Shown here piece by piece: positions 1 through 11,603 of a DNA stretch of 64,000 nucleotides (position 1 is its first letter; each line of letters starts with the position of its first letter). The notes below the pieces were generated by a model, which was not told the origin of the DNA, did no database searches, and saw only the letters and a list, made by a program, of their open reading frames with translations. This DNA comes from Phialophora verrucosa. Its lineage: Eukaryota; Ascomycota; Eurotiomycetes; Chaetothyriales; Herpotrichiellaceae. Position numbers and translations under genes: made by a program. The DNA lies in assembly GCA_002099365.1 (NCBI GenBank), contig MSED01000015.1, forward strand, positions 3,338,443 through 3,402,442, written 5' to 3'.

Positions 1-995
1 CCAAAGTTTCAATGTCTCGAGCATATAAAGAAGTCGTCGTGCTGAAAGCGGCGTTTCCGTTCAGTGCCGCAGACGTAGGATGCGTTGTTTGCTTCATCAT
101 TGCCCAGACGCTCTCCTGTGGCTTGGAGGATTAATTACTAGATGAACTGCGTTGTCAAAGGCATTGTGCTAGCTGCTGGCATCATAATTGAGGATGACAG
201 ATCAGGACCCTTTCAACCTTCGAGAGACTACATCTCATAGCGCAAAACAAGACGTCTACGTTATCGTCCATGGCTAGGTGTTGGACATCACGGATTTCAT
301 TTTCGAACACCCCTACGTTTGACGAGATCCACACAACATGGTCGAGCAGAGCGAATACAATGCGTACGACATAGGGGCTTGCTTGTGCAGTTGTTATGTT
401 AACACCGACTACTCTCATTGTTATGTAGACAGTAAAGACTCGTCTGTGGCTCTTCATCTGGGTCTTCCTGTCGTAAATATACGATGTTCGTGCTCTGCAG
501 AGCTTCTGCTGCGGAGGCCTGATTCAGAGACTGAGCCGCACCGTTGTGGAAATTGTCTTGAATCTCTTTCATTCTGTGCTCGAGCTTCTCCAGCTTCAAC
601 AATGAGAAGTAGTGCCTGGCGTGAAGTCAACAAAGTGTTATGATGCGAGCATTTATTCAAGCCCTCCCCCGCACCTGAAGTGACGGCCGCTGGCCCCCGC
701 CGCCTTTCTTGAAAATAATCTTACAAATGGGTGACTCTAAGTTTTCGGAACTTGTTGCACGCACCCTTGGAGTTCTGATGTGATCGTGCAAATCGGTTAT
801 GATGTGCGGGACCGAACACGCAAGAAGATCCGTGCTTTCCTATGTAAGTTCCATAAATGATCTCGAATAATAAAATCCATCTTGTGCATCATTCTCCGGT
901 CGTGGCTTCGTTTTATTGTATCCTAACCAGTCTCACACGACCTGAAAACTAGCTTGAAAGGGCATCAAAACTATACATCAAAGTAAATAAATTCA
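1..995. other. Left flank, no supported gene
   Basis: No reading frame here can be tied to a protein family. A minus-strand frame around 399-602 has a short heptad-like stretch but no ATG start, no stop-free extension and no recognisable domain, so it is not called. No tRNA or repeat was seen. Confidence 0.4.
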
Positions 996-1399
996 TCAAA
1001 ACCTTTCGAGGCGTTCGACCTCGAAGGAATGACCACACTTGGAGGTGACCCGGGCCTGCAGCGCTTTATCCCAGCTCCTCTGGATAGCCCACCCTGGTCG
1101 AAGCAAGACTTCGTCGAGTTCTCTTGCAGGCCTTCGGATCTAGTAGAAAGCTACATGATTGATGTCGACGAGTTAGCGGTGGACAACAGGGCAAACAAGG
1201 TTGCAGCACAGTGCAGCATCAGCATCCGATTTCGTGTGGCGCAAGTTGAAGATTACCAAGGGATTTATTCGTTCTTCCTGACATACGACGACCAGCAAGA
1301 AAGATTTTGAATGTGGTAGAAATGTGCGATCGTGCTGCGGCTGTTGATTTGACTGAGAAAACTCAGAAGGCTGCGGCTTTTCTACAAAGGGGAAACTAG
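996..1399 (+). pseudogene. SnoaL-like (NTF2 fold) gene, frameshifted remnant
   Basis: From about 996 the frame reads like the middle of a fungal SnoaL-like polyketide-cyclase-fold protein, with a proline-rich segment near the start and the central beta strands ending in FFLTYDD. It stops at 1308-1310. Two bases further on, another frame continues the family's C-terminal helix (RKILNVVEMCD) to a TAG at 1397-1399. One missing base near 1294-1300 would join the two. The first ATG is at 1029, but homology begins upstream of it, and no clean first exon was found. Either the gene is decayed or the assembly lost a base. It is one of five SnoaL/NTF2-like units in the cluster. Family assignment is from fold-level pattern only; substrate unknown. 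Confidence 0.6.
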
Positions 1400-2367
1400 T
1401 CCGCTCGAGCGCCTGGAAAAAGACTTCCAGTCACAAGGCTGTAAGGAGTATCATGGTATGAGGAGAGGGCTGCGACACCAAGTGTGCTATCCTAATTACA
1501 CTGAGCTTTCGCTTCATTGATCCATGTGATCAACTGCTTTCCAAGAAGACGTCATGCGTTATGCAGAGTCAAGAGACCTCCTAGTTACGGCTGTGTTCTC
1601 CCAATCGGTATTCTCGCTCTCTTAGGCAGCATCATCACGGATGCCTCCATCTCCGTCCGATTTATAGGAAATACTTTGAGAATAGAAGGAACAACTTAAT
1701 ATCCATAGGTAGAGTGTTGTAGGTGATTCAGCACGGAGTTAATTAGTATATTTGGTGTTTCCACGCTATCGTCTAGTATAAGACTCGAAACATGAGAGAG
1801 ACAAGAGACTCTTGTACCTGCGTGCGTCGATATCTATAGCTAGTTCTGTCAGGAGGGCTACTGTTTCTGATAGTAAAGTCGAAGGACTAGTTCTTACAAC
1901 TTGGAGAAGGTAGGTGTATATATTCTAGCAATCATTGATTTTGGGGAGATTCCTCTTTTTTGTTTCTAACTAATGCAAAGGCGTTATTTTTGCCACTGTG
2001 TTATTGATTGTTAATCCAAGTGACTGGATGATGTCTAGCCTTGCGCCAGCATGTAAAAAGAAGTATTGGCATCCTCGGTATTCCTAACACTTTCCCGGCA
2101 ACAACTTTATAATCCCAGAATGCTATAGAGTTATGGATAGGAAGCAAGGGCTCTGATCGTTGAATTAATATCATTAAAGCAACCTCGAATATTATTATAT
2201 AGATCTGTTCTAGATCGAAGAACTATAGAGATATAGAACCTTTCAGTATTGTATTTTATGTGCTATTGAGTTTACTACTTGTCTAACCTATCAAAAGAAT
2301 ATGTAGAGTCGAAGAACATTCAGTGCTTGTCTTGTGGCAGTACGCAGATAATCCCTCTCCTACTTAT
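1400..2367. other. Intergenic, nothing supported
   Basis: About 1 kb, AT-rich towards the right, with no convincing ORF or RNA. It lies between the broken SnoaL-like gene and the 3' end of the FAD monooxygenase. Confidence 0.4.
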
Positions 2368-4282
2368 CTACTTCTGAAACTCGCCCATTCCTTCCATGTT
2401 AAACTCTTTGATCTGAGTCTCAATCGACATGGTAGCAGTGAATGCTTCTTTCAACTCTTTCGATTTTTCAAGAGACGCCGGCGTGGGAGTCGCAATATGT
2501 CCCGTAACTAGCTTGAGAACTTTCTCAGCTTCATCTCGGCTGGCTACAACATCAGTCCTCCAAGCAACGTGTTCGTCTGGTCGAACCAGCACCAAACCTC
2601 TTTGGTATAGGGATTTTGCCAACTCCTCTCCAGAGAGGTCGGCCACAGTGAGAGGGATTTTCAAGGCCCTCGCAGCATCTTCCATAACTATGACACTTTG
2701 ACGATCCACGTTGAAAACCAAGAGGGTCCAGTCTTGCCCAAGTTTATCGAAGATTGGGGTGCCATCCGACAGGAAAACATGGGGAGGGCGTGACCCTGGG
2801 AATGTTGTCGGGGTATAATGCTTCGGAGAGAATTCTGGTATGGGGCCGTCGTCGGGACTGATGACCGACGAGCTGTATCGATACCCCATCTCAATACCCA
2901 AATCCAGGTTCTCACCATTGTGAACCCGATAATAATCGTTGATATATTGTCGTAATTGACGACCTTCTTCGGTCTGCGCGTCAAGGCGGTGGCAATCTCC
3001 ATCCTGGAGAATTTTGCCAATATTCTGATGGACTTCCCAGTGAACACCAGATCGATCAATAGTCCGAAGCGAGACAGGACGTCGTTCTTGCTCGTAGGAA
3101 TTGAGAAGTCCCTTGCCGGCGTATTTAGTGACGGCGGCTAACTTCCATCCAATATCATATGCATCTGCAATACCGGTATTCATGCCATATCCGCCAGTAG
3201 GGATGTTCTGGTGTGCAGCGTCGCCTGCAAGGAACACTCTTTGCTTCGGTCCTGCCCAAGACCGTGCTATTGCGATGTTTGGGCGCCATGTGGATCGAAC
3301 AAGGATTTCGTCAATGTCTATCTCATATTTCCCATTCATCCCGCCCAGCACCCTGTAGATGGTCTCCTTGGAGTCATAGTTCGAAGGATCTTCCTCGAGA
3401 GAAGTGAATAAATGAGTTGTCCAAGTATCCACCTCATCCTGGGCGATGCAAGTTCCGCCAAATACGCCAGGCTCCATAAGCATGAAGAGGTGCCAGAACT
3501 GACCATGTTTCTGCAATCTCGTCAAATCTTTGGACTTGAAATGGATGAGTAGTGCGTGGGCTGGACTGTGGAGATGTGTTGTCAGTAATGAGAGCCTTGT
3601 GGCACAAGGGAGGTGATGAGGCTCACATTGGGCCTCCATCAAGAGGAATCTCCAAGCTCTTCCTCACTCGACTCGAGGCACCATCGCACCCGACCAGGTA
3701 ATCAGCTACAATCTCTACTTGTTCGTTTTTGAGCTGATTAGTGAAAATCGCGCTAGCTTGGTCGTCCTCCTCAGCTGCGGACTCCAGCTTCCACCCAAAG
3801 CGAACGTCGATCAACGGGTCCTTATCGCAGAGGGATTTGAGCCACTTCTCGAATATGGCCTGCGATAGCCTCTGCCATGGCTCAAGGGGTTGAGTTCCGT
3901 CGTTGTGCTCCTTGATATGTTTTCGGAACTTATCGACACCGGGGTGGTCCCATTTCGTAACCGGTCTATCCTTGCCTAGTCCTGTAGAAAATATGACCGG
4001 CTGGTCGATGTGAGATGGTACGCCTTGCGCACGAAGGTCATCTGCCAGACCAAGTCTGCGAAATATCTCCATCGATCGGGGGTTGGTAAGGTCCATCTTT
4101 GGCCATTTCGTAGTTGAGAAATTACGCTCACAAAGAACGGAGCGAACTCCATAGTGAGAGAGGACCTTTGAGAGGAGCAGCCCTACTGGACCTCCTCCAG
4201 CAATGAGGACAGTGTCCTTCTCGAGTCTTTCCTGTCTTGGAGCGAAAGAACCCATTGTCGCTCTTCGAGGTTTAGTTGCCAC
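2368..4282 (-). CDS. FAD-dependent aromatic hydroxylase (phenol 2-monooxygenase-like)
   Basis: Exons 4282-3627 and 3565-2368 join across a 61-nt intron (GTGAGC...CACAG, phase 2) to give 617 aa. This is a class A flavoprotein monooxygenase that uses NAD(P)H and O2 to hydroxylate an aromatic ring. The N-terminal Rossmann motif VLIAGGGPVGLLL (residues about 25-37), the FAD-ribityl motif FLAGDAAH and the following PTGGYGMNTGIADA are all present. The C-terminal third has the thioredoxin-like fold of the phenol hydroxylase/MhpA group, ending in a VRPDEHVAWR motif. Length is normal for the group. A start at Met10 (4255) is equally possible. The gene sits next to an NTF2-like gene and a ring-cleavage-type dioxygenase, so a hydroxylation-then-cleavage sequence is a reasonable inference. 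The exact substrate cannot be read from sequence. Confidence 0.9.
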
Positions 4283-4639
4283 AAGGAAGTCTTGAGGGTC
4301 AGTCGAAGAATGCCCGCAGGAGTTTTCACCTCAATTTCCGGCAACAAGTAACTCCGATTAGATTTGCATTATATTTCAAGCCGAGCCCATGAGACGAAAG
4401 AACCTACAGGCCTAGTTCTAGGCAAGCCTAGTTCCAGAAAAGTTCGGGCTGATACCTAGCATCGTGGCCGGCGAGCACCCGTCCAGCCAATTCCCTGACT
4501 TGGAAACTTGTAGCCGATGGTCTCTAAGCTGTGAGACCGGATCGGCGTATTTTCAATTGCAGCTCGCACCGGCAGACTTCTACGACACGAGCATATTTTC
4601 ACGTTCGCCTTAAAAATGAAGACTCTCAAGGAGAAGGCG
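4283..4639. promoter_or_regulatory. Upstream region of the FAD monooxygenase
   Basis: This 357-bp stretch precedes the monooxygenase start. It contains a short inverted repeat (cctagttctagg... and cctagttcc) near 4410-4435 but no recognised factor site. It is presumed to hold the promoter; nothing stronger can be said. Confidence 0.25.
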
Positions 4640-5053
4640 CTAGGATCCCAACTCCCAGAAACCATGCTGTAGTTGCTTTGCAAGCCTCTTATCATTCTCT
4701 AGTCTAAATCCTTGCTCATCAAAGTAAGTGACACGCACTCTAGTCCAGAATGGTTCGGAGTTTGGCGGATCGGGCGCCACGTCAAGTCGAGGGGAGACAC
4801 AGGAAATGCTACCTTGGCCCAGTTCTGATGGGGATCTCGGATCAGGGTCTATCAACAGGTAGAGATCCTCATAAAAGTACGCAGGGTATGAGCTAGATTT
4901 ACTGTATTTCGATAGTGTGGCTTCATTGCTCAGATGTGATAATACATTCGACTCGCCGCTCAGCCGCCGCTCGGCAGTGCTGATGGATTGTCGTATCAAT
5001 AAAGATCCATACCAAAAGAGTAGCCCCAGCACCCACAGTTTTGAGGATCTCAT
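4640..5053 (-). CDS. Hypothetical small membrane-anchored or secreted protein
   Basis: A single 137-aa ORF starts at an ATG. Its N-terminus MRSSKLWVLGLLFWYGSLL is a strong signal peptide or type II anchor. A polar Ser-rich stretch follows, then a more structured C-terminus (WTRVRVTYFDEQGF). I do not recognise a family. It lies between two genes on the same strand and may be genuine, but may equally be a chance ORF or the first exon of something longer, as no obvious further exon was found. Confidence 0.3.
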   Translation of the reverse strand: MRSSKLWVLGLLFWYGSLLIRQSISTAERRLSGESNVLSHLSNEATLSKYSKSSSYPAYFYEDLYLLIDPDPRSPSELGQGSISCVSPRLDVAPDPPNSEPFWTRVRVTYFDEQGFRLENDKRLAKQLQHGFWELGS

Positions 5054-5142
5054 CGCAGAAACTATTCAACTATTATTCTTGAGGTGACTGGAGAGCCTTC
5101 ATTAATTTAGAAGAGTCCTATTTCATGTAAGCTTGTTGGTAC

Positions 5143-5646
5143 TCAGTGCGGTCGTGGATTCGAAGGACGTACTCCCCACATGTCGTAGGCCTTGAGACGC
5201 GGTGATTCCGTCTGGGGATTCAAGATCTCAAAACGGCACACGAATTCGGATTCGACATGGTTCCCGTTTTTCAAATCCACGGCGGCTCTCCCAATGCAGA
5301 GAAGGTCGTCTGCATTGTCGTTGCTGGAGTAGACCTTGAGGATGACGTGTTCCCTGGTTTTGAAAGCCTCCCATGCCCCGTCGCGACTGTGGCGGAGTTC
5401 TTCTCAAAGAGTTAGGTCTGTTTTCTCTGTGAACAAAAGCCTTACGAGATGCGTACGTTCCTCTCCCTGGAAAATTCCTGTCCCTAGCCGTGCGTGTCCG
5501 TTGGGATCAAAGACCTTCGTTACTAAAAGATCACCAACTTCAGGACTATCGTCGTCCATCAAGGAGAAAAATCTGTCCAAAAGTTCTTTGACAGCATCTG
5601 GTATTGCAGTGCTTGGCCACTCGGTCCCTGCTGTGTTATAACCCAT
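5143..5646 (-). CDS. NTF2/SnoaL-like small protein
   Basis: Exon 1 is 5646-5457 and exon 2 is 5399-5143, across a 57-nt intron with a CTAAC branch site, giving 148 aa. The product shows the cone-shaped NTF2-like pattern: an N-terminal helix around VKELLDRFFSLMD, a FxGEE turn, then paired beta strands ending in AYDMWGVRPSNPRP. Members bind or act on small aromatic or polyketide ligands, but many are uncharacterised. The acceptor is a tandem GAG/AAG, so a version with one extra residue could also be made. It is transcribed divergently from the VOC dioxygenase across 540 bp. Exon 2 was found by following the frame across the intron and gives an uninterrupted, family-like C-terminus. Confidence 0.75.
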
Positions 5647-6186
5647 GATATGATTGTCTTCTGAACTTGGACCTCAATGAATGCTTGTTTTTGATAGACA
5701 CAGCTGTCCTGGAGTTCGTCTAGCGGAGAAAGACGTCAGAGCAGCACACAATATCGTAGTGCACTTCTCAAAGCGTCTCACGCGTGATTCAAGACTCAGC
5801 CTTGGTTGTCTTGCAACTTCCAACCGGCTGAAACACGTCAGAATTCGCTCATTCCGGCCAAACCTCCCCGAAATAGTCCGCAAAAGCCGGTGACCGGCCC
5901 GAGAAACATTCATCAATCCGGGATTGGTTTGGCTTGGATTTGACGTCCTCCGAGGTATGGTGGTCTGAGAGTAGGCTGACAATGCTCATTTTATAAGCTA
6001 CGCTGTTCAATATTCCGGTCTTAATTTGCAAAATGGTCTTTGGCGACTTTGGGTTATTCCGTCACCTCCCGCACTATTTACACGTTTTAAACGTGACATT
6101 TGAAACTTAGCCTTAAAACGATCTTTGTAGTTGGGGATTACTCCAGAATCAACACGGTCCAGGCTATTGAAAACTAGCATCTCAAC
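5647..6186. promoter_or_regulatory. Divergent promoter, NTF2-like gene and VOC dioxygenase
   Basis: This 540-bp region between two divergent starts contains several CGG/CCG triplets, including a cluster at 5850-5900. The 10-mer AATAGTCCGC at 5872-5881 recurs upstream of the second MFS gene at 29493-29502. Such triplets are what Zn2Cys6 factors bind, but no site is proven. Confidence 0.35.
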
Positions 6187-6771
6187 ATGGTTGCCAAATC
6201 AGATCAGCAGAATGGGACTGTTACACGGCCTTCCAAACTTGCCCACGTTGTTCTGAAAACAAGCAAATTCAAGGAAATGGTCAAGTTCTACCAAGACTTC
6301 CTCGGAGCAGAAGTCGTTTACGGAGACGAGAACCTGGCTTTCATGACGTATGACGACGAGCACCATCGCTTAGCCCTTGTTTCTGTTCCTGGGCTGAAAG
6401 CGAAAGATAAAGAAGCATGCGGCTTGGACCACATTGCATTTTCCTTCGACAGCTTGGCCGATCTTCTGCGCTCATATCAAGAACGGAAAGCGAGAGGCAT
6501 CGAGCCTATGTGGCCAGTAAACCATGGACCAACCACTTCGATCTATTACAGAGACCCAGACGGAAACAAGTTGGAGACTCAGGTGGATAATTTCGAAAAT
6601 CCAGACGACGCCACCACGTTCATGAACACGCAAGACTTCAGAGAAAACCCAATTGGTACAGACTTTGACCCAGACGACTACATCCGAAGGTTGGCGGCGG
6701 GTGAGGATGAGAGAGTCCTTATGAAGAGAATCGAGCATGGTCCACGCACAGAAATCCCTAGTTTTGCTTGA
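6187..6771 (+). CDS. VOC-family dioxygenase (extradiol / biphenyl-2,3-diol dioxygenase-like)
   Basis: An uninterrupted 194-aa ORF. It is a single vicinal-oxygen-chelate module: KLAHVVLKTS supplies the first metal His (residue about 20), GLDHIAFSF the second, and GNKLETQVDNF the carboxylate, matching the 2-His-1-Glu metal site of glyoxalase and extradiol dioxygenase folds. The C-terminal tail GTDFDPDDYIRRL is typical of fungal and bacterial proteins annotated as biphenyl-2,3-diol 1,2-dioxygenase. The inferred role is meta-cleavage of a catechol made by the neighbouring flavoprotein hydroxylase. A non-oxygenase VOC role (isomerase or binding) cannot be excluded. Confidence 0.85.
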   Translation: MVAKSDQQNGTVTRPSKLAHVVLKTSKFKEMVKFYQDFLGAEVVYGDENLAFMTYDDEHHRLALVSVPGLKAKDKEACGLDHIAFSFDSLADLLRSYQERKARGIEPMWPVNHGPTTSIYYRDPDGNKLETQVDNFENPDDATTFMNTQDFRENPIGTDFDPDDYIRRLAAGEDERVLMKRIEHGPRTEIPSFA

Positions 6772-7244
6772 GTCAGTGTACCGAAGCATAGTTTTCTAAG
6801 CATGTGGTTATAGTTGTCTAAATTGTTCTCTCCAATACCTGAGGGGCTTCACTTCCCCTTGGTGGTAGTTGATGGAGCACTTTGAAATCGTCTGTATCAC
6901 CCGATGTGCTGGATCAAAGGCTGGTCCAAGCCTGAAGAATTATCTTGTACTCCGTATGTGAGAACACGTGCGAATTCCTGTAGTTCTCAGTTGGGTGTTC
7001 GTGATTGGTGTCGTGGCTACCAAGGCTGCCAACATTTCCACGCGCAGCGAGCATAACCCCGGACAGAGCCCGGCGCCGATTTGCCCGGCCGGAGGGTAGG
7101 CTCACTAAATTATTATAGGCCGAAAACGGGATCAATGGTGACAAAAGCTTTTCCCTTATGGCTCGAACTTTTGCGATTAATGCATACCTTTTTTCATGCG
7201 TCTCCATACGCACTCTCGACAGTACAAAAGCGAACAAGTCAGGT
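6772..7244. promoter_or_regulatory. Upstream region of MFS gene 1
   Basis: This 473-bp gap between two plus-strand genes contains GC-rich CGG/CCG clusters near 7055-7095 and 7120-7135. An upstream in-frame ATG at 7158 falls inside it. No other gene is seen. Confidence 0.3.
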
Positions 7245-9166
7245 ATGGCACAGCCCAAGGGTGACGTTCAGCACGCAGAGCTGGAGGGGCAACCCAAGCA
7301 CACGCTGGAGATTGTTGATCCGATGTGCAAGGATGACGAGCGCGTACCAGAAGCTCGAGGACGGGAACTTGCTGTTGTCCCCTGGACCTACTGGATCAGT
7401 CCCAATTTTCTCGGAACCTATCTTGCTATCGGTTTCGGGTTCATGGCAGCAACGTAGGAGTTCCCTCTTGGCCTCTTTATGGAGCATTCCCTATTCCGTC
7501 ATAGTCGAAACACCTGCTAACAACCTTGTGTTCAGTGGTTCTTTTGCGATGATTGCGCCCTTGCTTTCGTTCATTAATGACGACATTGGTCCTTCCCCCA
7601 ACATATCGTGGGTAGCGTTGGTGAATCTCCTTGGTCAATCTGCCATTTTTCTGGCCGTGGGCCGTCTTTCAGATATCTTCGGCCGGAGATGGTTTTTTGT
7701 CACCGGCTCAGCAATTGGCATCGTCGGCAGCGTTTTCGCTTCGATTGCTCAGACCGTCGAGCAGCTGATTGGCGCTGGCGTGTTCCTCGGCCTTGCAGCT
7801 GGCTTTCAAATCTCTTTCTTCTGGGTTGTGGCCGAGATCGTGCCCATGAAGTGGAGATACATTGCCGTTTCAGGAATCTACATTTTCGGCCTGCCACTGA
7901 ATGCCCTGGCGCCTAAGGTCGCCCTTGCTTTTCAGTAAGTCTAGTCTACGTCTTTGTGGATAGTTATTCAGAAAATGCTAACAAGTCAATAGGACAGGTA
8001 CTCAAGTCAAATGGCGAGGCTGCTATTACTTATTGATTGCAATTAACACCGTCTCGACCCTTTTTTGGCTCGCCTTTTATCACCCCCCAACCTTCCGGAT
8101 GCTGCACCGGCGAACTGTTGCAAGAGAGTTTATTCGAAATTTTGACTGGATCGGCCTAGTTCTCTACTCCGGTAGTCTTTTGATCCTTCTCATGGGACTA
8201 CAATGGGGAGGGTCACTATATCCCTGGCAGAGTGGACCTGTCATCGGCACGATCGTCGGGGGCGTCGTTGGCCTCGCCGTCTTCATCATATGGGAGGCGC
8301 ATCTTCCTTTTAAATCTACGGAAAAGTATCTCCCGTTGCATCTATTCCGGAATTTTCGGTTTCAGGTCGCCGTTTGGTTAACCGTGATTGGCGGAATACC
8401 ATATTTTGCGTACAGCATTATCTGGCCAACTGCGATTAACACCATATACACTGGACTTTCTGACAATCGAAGAAGCACTCTCACATGTATTGTTCCGATA
8501 GGCTTCGTTCTAGGCCAGTTAGTTGGAGGAACGATTTCGACTTTTATTGGACCGAAACCCGGCATCATTATTTGTATGTATGTTGCCGGGCCACTTCTCT
8601 GTGCTGTCGCCGCAAACCCTCTTAATCTAGACCTAACAATGGGTCTATTATTAACGGGCTGCCTCATCCTAGGCATGATGGATGTTCAGGCTATTACGCT
8701 CACTACGTTCCCTCTACGAACACAAGAAGAAATCGGTACTGCCGGCGGCTTTTCCGGCACAGCTCGTGCATTTGGTGCGGTCGTCGCGCTGGCTATATTT
8801 CAAGCTATATTGACAGGCAGACTGGAAGTCACAATCCCTAAGTACACCATTCCGGCGGCCACTGATGCTGGACTACCACTGTCCTCTGTTCCCGCCCTTC
8901 TTTTTGGTCTAGCCAGCCATACTACTCTCAACGCCACAACCGTTCCCGGCCTCAACCAGACTATCCTCAGTGCTGCCTCCAAAGCGTATCGTTTCGCCAA
9001 CGCCGAGGCCTACAAAACCGTTTTCTTCGCTACATTTGCTTTTATCGGTACTGGCTTGGTTTTATGCTGGTTTGTCCCCACCATTGATGACAAGAAGCAG
9101 GATTTTGTGGCAACACATCTCCATAGAAGCGCGGAAGAGAACGCCCTGGAAGACGAACAAGGATAA
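7245..9166 (+). CDS. Major facilitator transporter, TRI12 / siderophore-efflux type
   Basis: Exons 7245-7453, 7536-7934 and 7993-9166 join across 82- and 58-nt introns to give 593 aa. The product is a 14-helix-type drug:H+ antiporter of the fungal TRI12 family. A polar N-terminus is followed by the first helix at YWISPNFLGTYLAIGFGFMAAT. The family signature AVGRLSDIFGRRWFF lies between helices 2 and 3, and many hydrophobic helices continue to a charged cytosolic tail. An in-frame ATG at 7158 would add 29 residues; the 7245 start is preferred because the extension is unlike the family. The likely role is export or uptake of the cluster's substrate or product at the plasma membrane. A second TRI12 transporter lies at 27112-29301. 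Confidence 0.9.
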
Positions 9167-9786
9167 GAAAATGAAATAAGGCGGAAGATCAGTTTCTTCG
9201 ATGGGTTCGACACTTTTTGAGAACAAGCTCTAGTTATAGTAGCTTGCGCTCAAGATGGGCCCTAAGTGGTTATTATGAAGTCGGGCCACCTCAACGAAAC
9301 TCCTGATTGACAGATGGAATGGAACGATACTTAATAAAAGTGTGCTGCCACTCTAACCAGTGTTTTTCTGACTATACGTTAATCGTGGCGAGCCATTCGA
9401 CATTTGCAAGTAAAGGGTCGCAGAGTCGGGTAGATACAATCGAGAAATGCTAGGATATCCATCTCTTCCTAACAATCTATGCATTGATTGTATTACAAGC
9501 ATCTCGATCAGTGGCTGTGATGGTATCCGTTGTAATTACCCCTCATTCCATTTAAGCCTTCGGAAAAAGCGTCTCAGAGAAGAGTGTGGAAAATGATATA
9601 ACAGGTGTGCAACCAGCCTCAATTACAGCCAGGTCCTGGCACATGGATCTAGAGCTGTCTCGTCAACCCACAAAATGTGGTGTTATCGTTCCTTATTTCG
9701 CCTCAAGAGCGTAATGCCTCAAACCTGTATTAGCGGTCAATTTGTATCTGTCGAGTAGACCTTTCCCAGAACTGCCTGCATGTTTC
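9167..9786. other. Intergenic between convergent genes
   Basis: About 620 bp between the 3' ends of MFS 1 and the SDR. It probably holds both 3' UTRs. No gene or repeat was recognised. Confidence 0.4.
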
Positions 9787-10588
9787 TTAATGGCAGATCT
9801 CACCACCATCCACAGTAATTACTTGTCCTGTGATGAAGGATGCAGTCTTTCCCAACAGAAACAAATAAGCGTCGGCCAACTCATGAGCTTGGCCAATACG
9901 TGCCATTGCGATTCTCGTAGGAATTGTCTCTTCGAGATCCTTGACGACGGTAAATGCATGTCGCGTAATGGCAGAGTCGGTGCATCCTGTACAGTCGTCA
10001 GAGCCTCATCCTCTGTCTTCCGGGGAGAGTTCGTCTTTTACCGGGTGCCACCGCATTGACACGGACTCCATACTTTGCCCAGCCTTTGCCCCAAGATCTG
10101 GTCAAGCCCACCACCCCGTGTTTAGCAGCACAGTACGCCGCAATTCCTGCAATTCCCCCTAACCCGGCGAGGCTCGCGGTATTCACGATAGCAGCATCCC
10201 CTCCACCCTGGGCTTTGAACTGAGCAAAAGCTTCGGTGCCACAGTTCCACACGCCATCAAGACAGACAGACAGCACGCGACGATATAGCTCATCGCTTGC
10301 TACGTCTCCTTCAAGGGGGGCTATTCCGGCATTGGCAACCATTCCATCCAGTCTTCCGAACTTGGCAACAGTCTCTGCAACCCAGTCATGTACAGCCGAT
10401 CTGGAGGTCACGTCCACTCTGGAGAAGATCAAGTCTGGGATGTTCTTCAACTCTTCTGGCTGTGGCGAGATGTCGGCTACGGAAACCTTAGCCTTCAGTA
10501 GAATCAACTTCTGGACGATGGCAAAACCGATGCCAGAGGCGCCGCCGGTCACGGCGATGACTTTGCCTTGCAATGTGTTGTGTTCCAT
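9787..10588 (-). CDS. Short-chain dehydrogenase/reductase
   Basis: Exon 1 10588-10042 and exon 2 9986-9787 flank a 55-nt intron with a CTGAC branch site, giving 248 aa, the standard classical SDR length. It has the nucleotide-binding TGGASGIG (residues about 14-21), the NAG motif, catalytic Ser in VNTASLAG and YCAAK (Tyr-x3-Lys). The C-terminal ITGQVITVDGG is recovered only after the intron. It catalyses NAD(P)(H)-dependent oxidation or reduction of an alcohol or ketone; the substrate is not predictable. It is divergent from the first CMD gene across 350 bp, so the two are probably co-expressed. Confidence 0.92.
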
Positions 10589-10938
10589 GACTCAGGCCGT
10601 GGTAGTCTGATTCTACTCATGGTTACTAGTTGGGCGTCATGAATCTGTTATACTTTCAAGTACAAGAGCTCCGAGATCGATCGTTCGAGACGCCAAACCC
10701 CGGGAATTGTTATGCAGCGCGCCCGGTGCCGGCGGCGGGGAGCGAAGAAATTCGCCGACCTGGAGGGGTTGATGGCCGGGCTTTTGGCAGCCCGCCACGG
10801 GAGGGGCAACGTGACAGGATATAACCGCCACCCATAGATGGATCCCTGGAAGATGTCATTTATCCGCAACCTCTTCTGCCGAGTTCGCCGTACCAAAAGG
10901 TCAAGATTTCCCGTAGCATCGCCACCGACGTCGCCATC
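10589..10938. promoter_or_regulatory. Divergent promoter, SDR and CMD gene 1
   Basis: A 350-bp GC-rich spacer between two divergent ATGs, with several CGG/CCG triplets (for example 10728-10745). It must contain both promoters; no specific factor site is proven. Confidence 0.35.
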
Positions 10939-11603
10939 ATGGGCAAGTTCGATCATTACCGATTCAAGCCAATCCTCTCGAAAGATGTCGACCCGGCACT
11001 CCAAGCTGAAGAACAGAATTTGCAGAAGTTCCTGGCAGAATTCATAGGCGACACGTAAGATACACCCCAATGCTCTGTTCGTGCCCGTCGTCTTCTAAGC
11101 CCTACATTTGTAGATATCACTACCACGACCCTGAGTCACACGCAATGCTCGGGCCCTACCCCGCTCTATTTCTACAGCCTGACATGTACAAAGCGTGGTC
11201 AGGCCTGACATTTGCGATGCTGGAGCGCCCTTTGGACCCTCACTATCGACAGATTGCGATTCTGACGGTCCACGGTCACTTCAAGCAAGAGTTTGAGCTT
11301 TACGCCCATGCACGTCTGGCCCGAAAGATCTCAAAACTCACGGATGAGCAGATCGACGATCTTATCCATGGCAGGCGACCGCAGGGTCTCGATGAGACCG
11401 GGTACCTTGTGCACGACGTTTCTAGAGAGCTGTCGCAAGGGGGCCGAGCACTGAGTGACGACAAGTACGAAAAAATGGTCAAGGCGTTTGGGCAGGACAG
11501 TACCTTGATCTTGTTCCATTTCATCGCCTATTACTGCTATATGAACGTGTTCATGAATGCCATTGCTACGCCAGTCCCCGCAGAGGCAAACTGGAAGCAG
11601 TAA
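10939..11603 (+). CDS. Carboxymuconolactone decarboxylase-like protein 1
   Basis: Exon 1 10939-11054 (116 nt), a 59-nt intron, then exon 2 11114-11603 (490 nt) give 201 aa. The CMD/AhpD helical domain is seen around HYRQIAILTVHGHFKQEFEL, followed by YAHARLAR and KLTDEQIDDL. The AhpD-type catalytic CxxC is absent, so this is a CMD-like rather than a peroxidase-like member. CMDs act on lactone or beta-keto-acid intermediates of aromatic breakdown; fungal cluster members are mostly uncharacterised. The paralog at 23097-23772 has exons of exactly the same lengths and the same ending (PVPAEANW), showing duplication within the cluster. Confidence 0.85.

Noticed and set aside
399..602. Minus-strand ORF with a short heptad-like segment, considered as a remnant regulator
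   Set aside because: It begins at a non-ATG codon, has no zinc cluster or other domain upstream, and is surrounded by equally open shadow frames.
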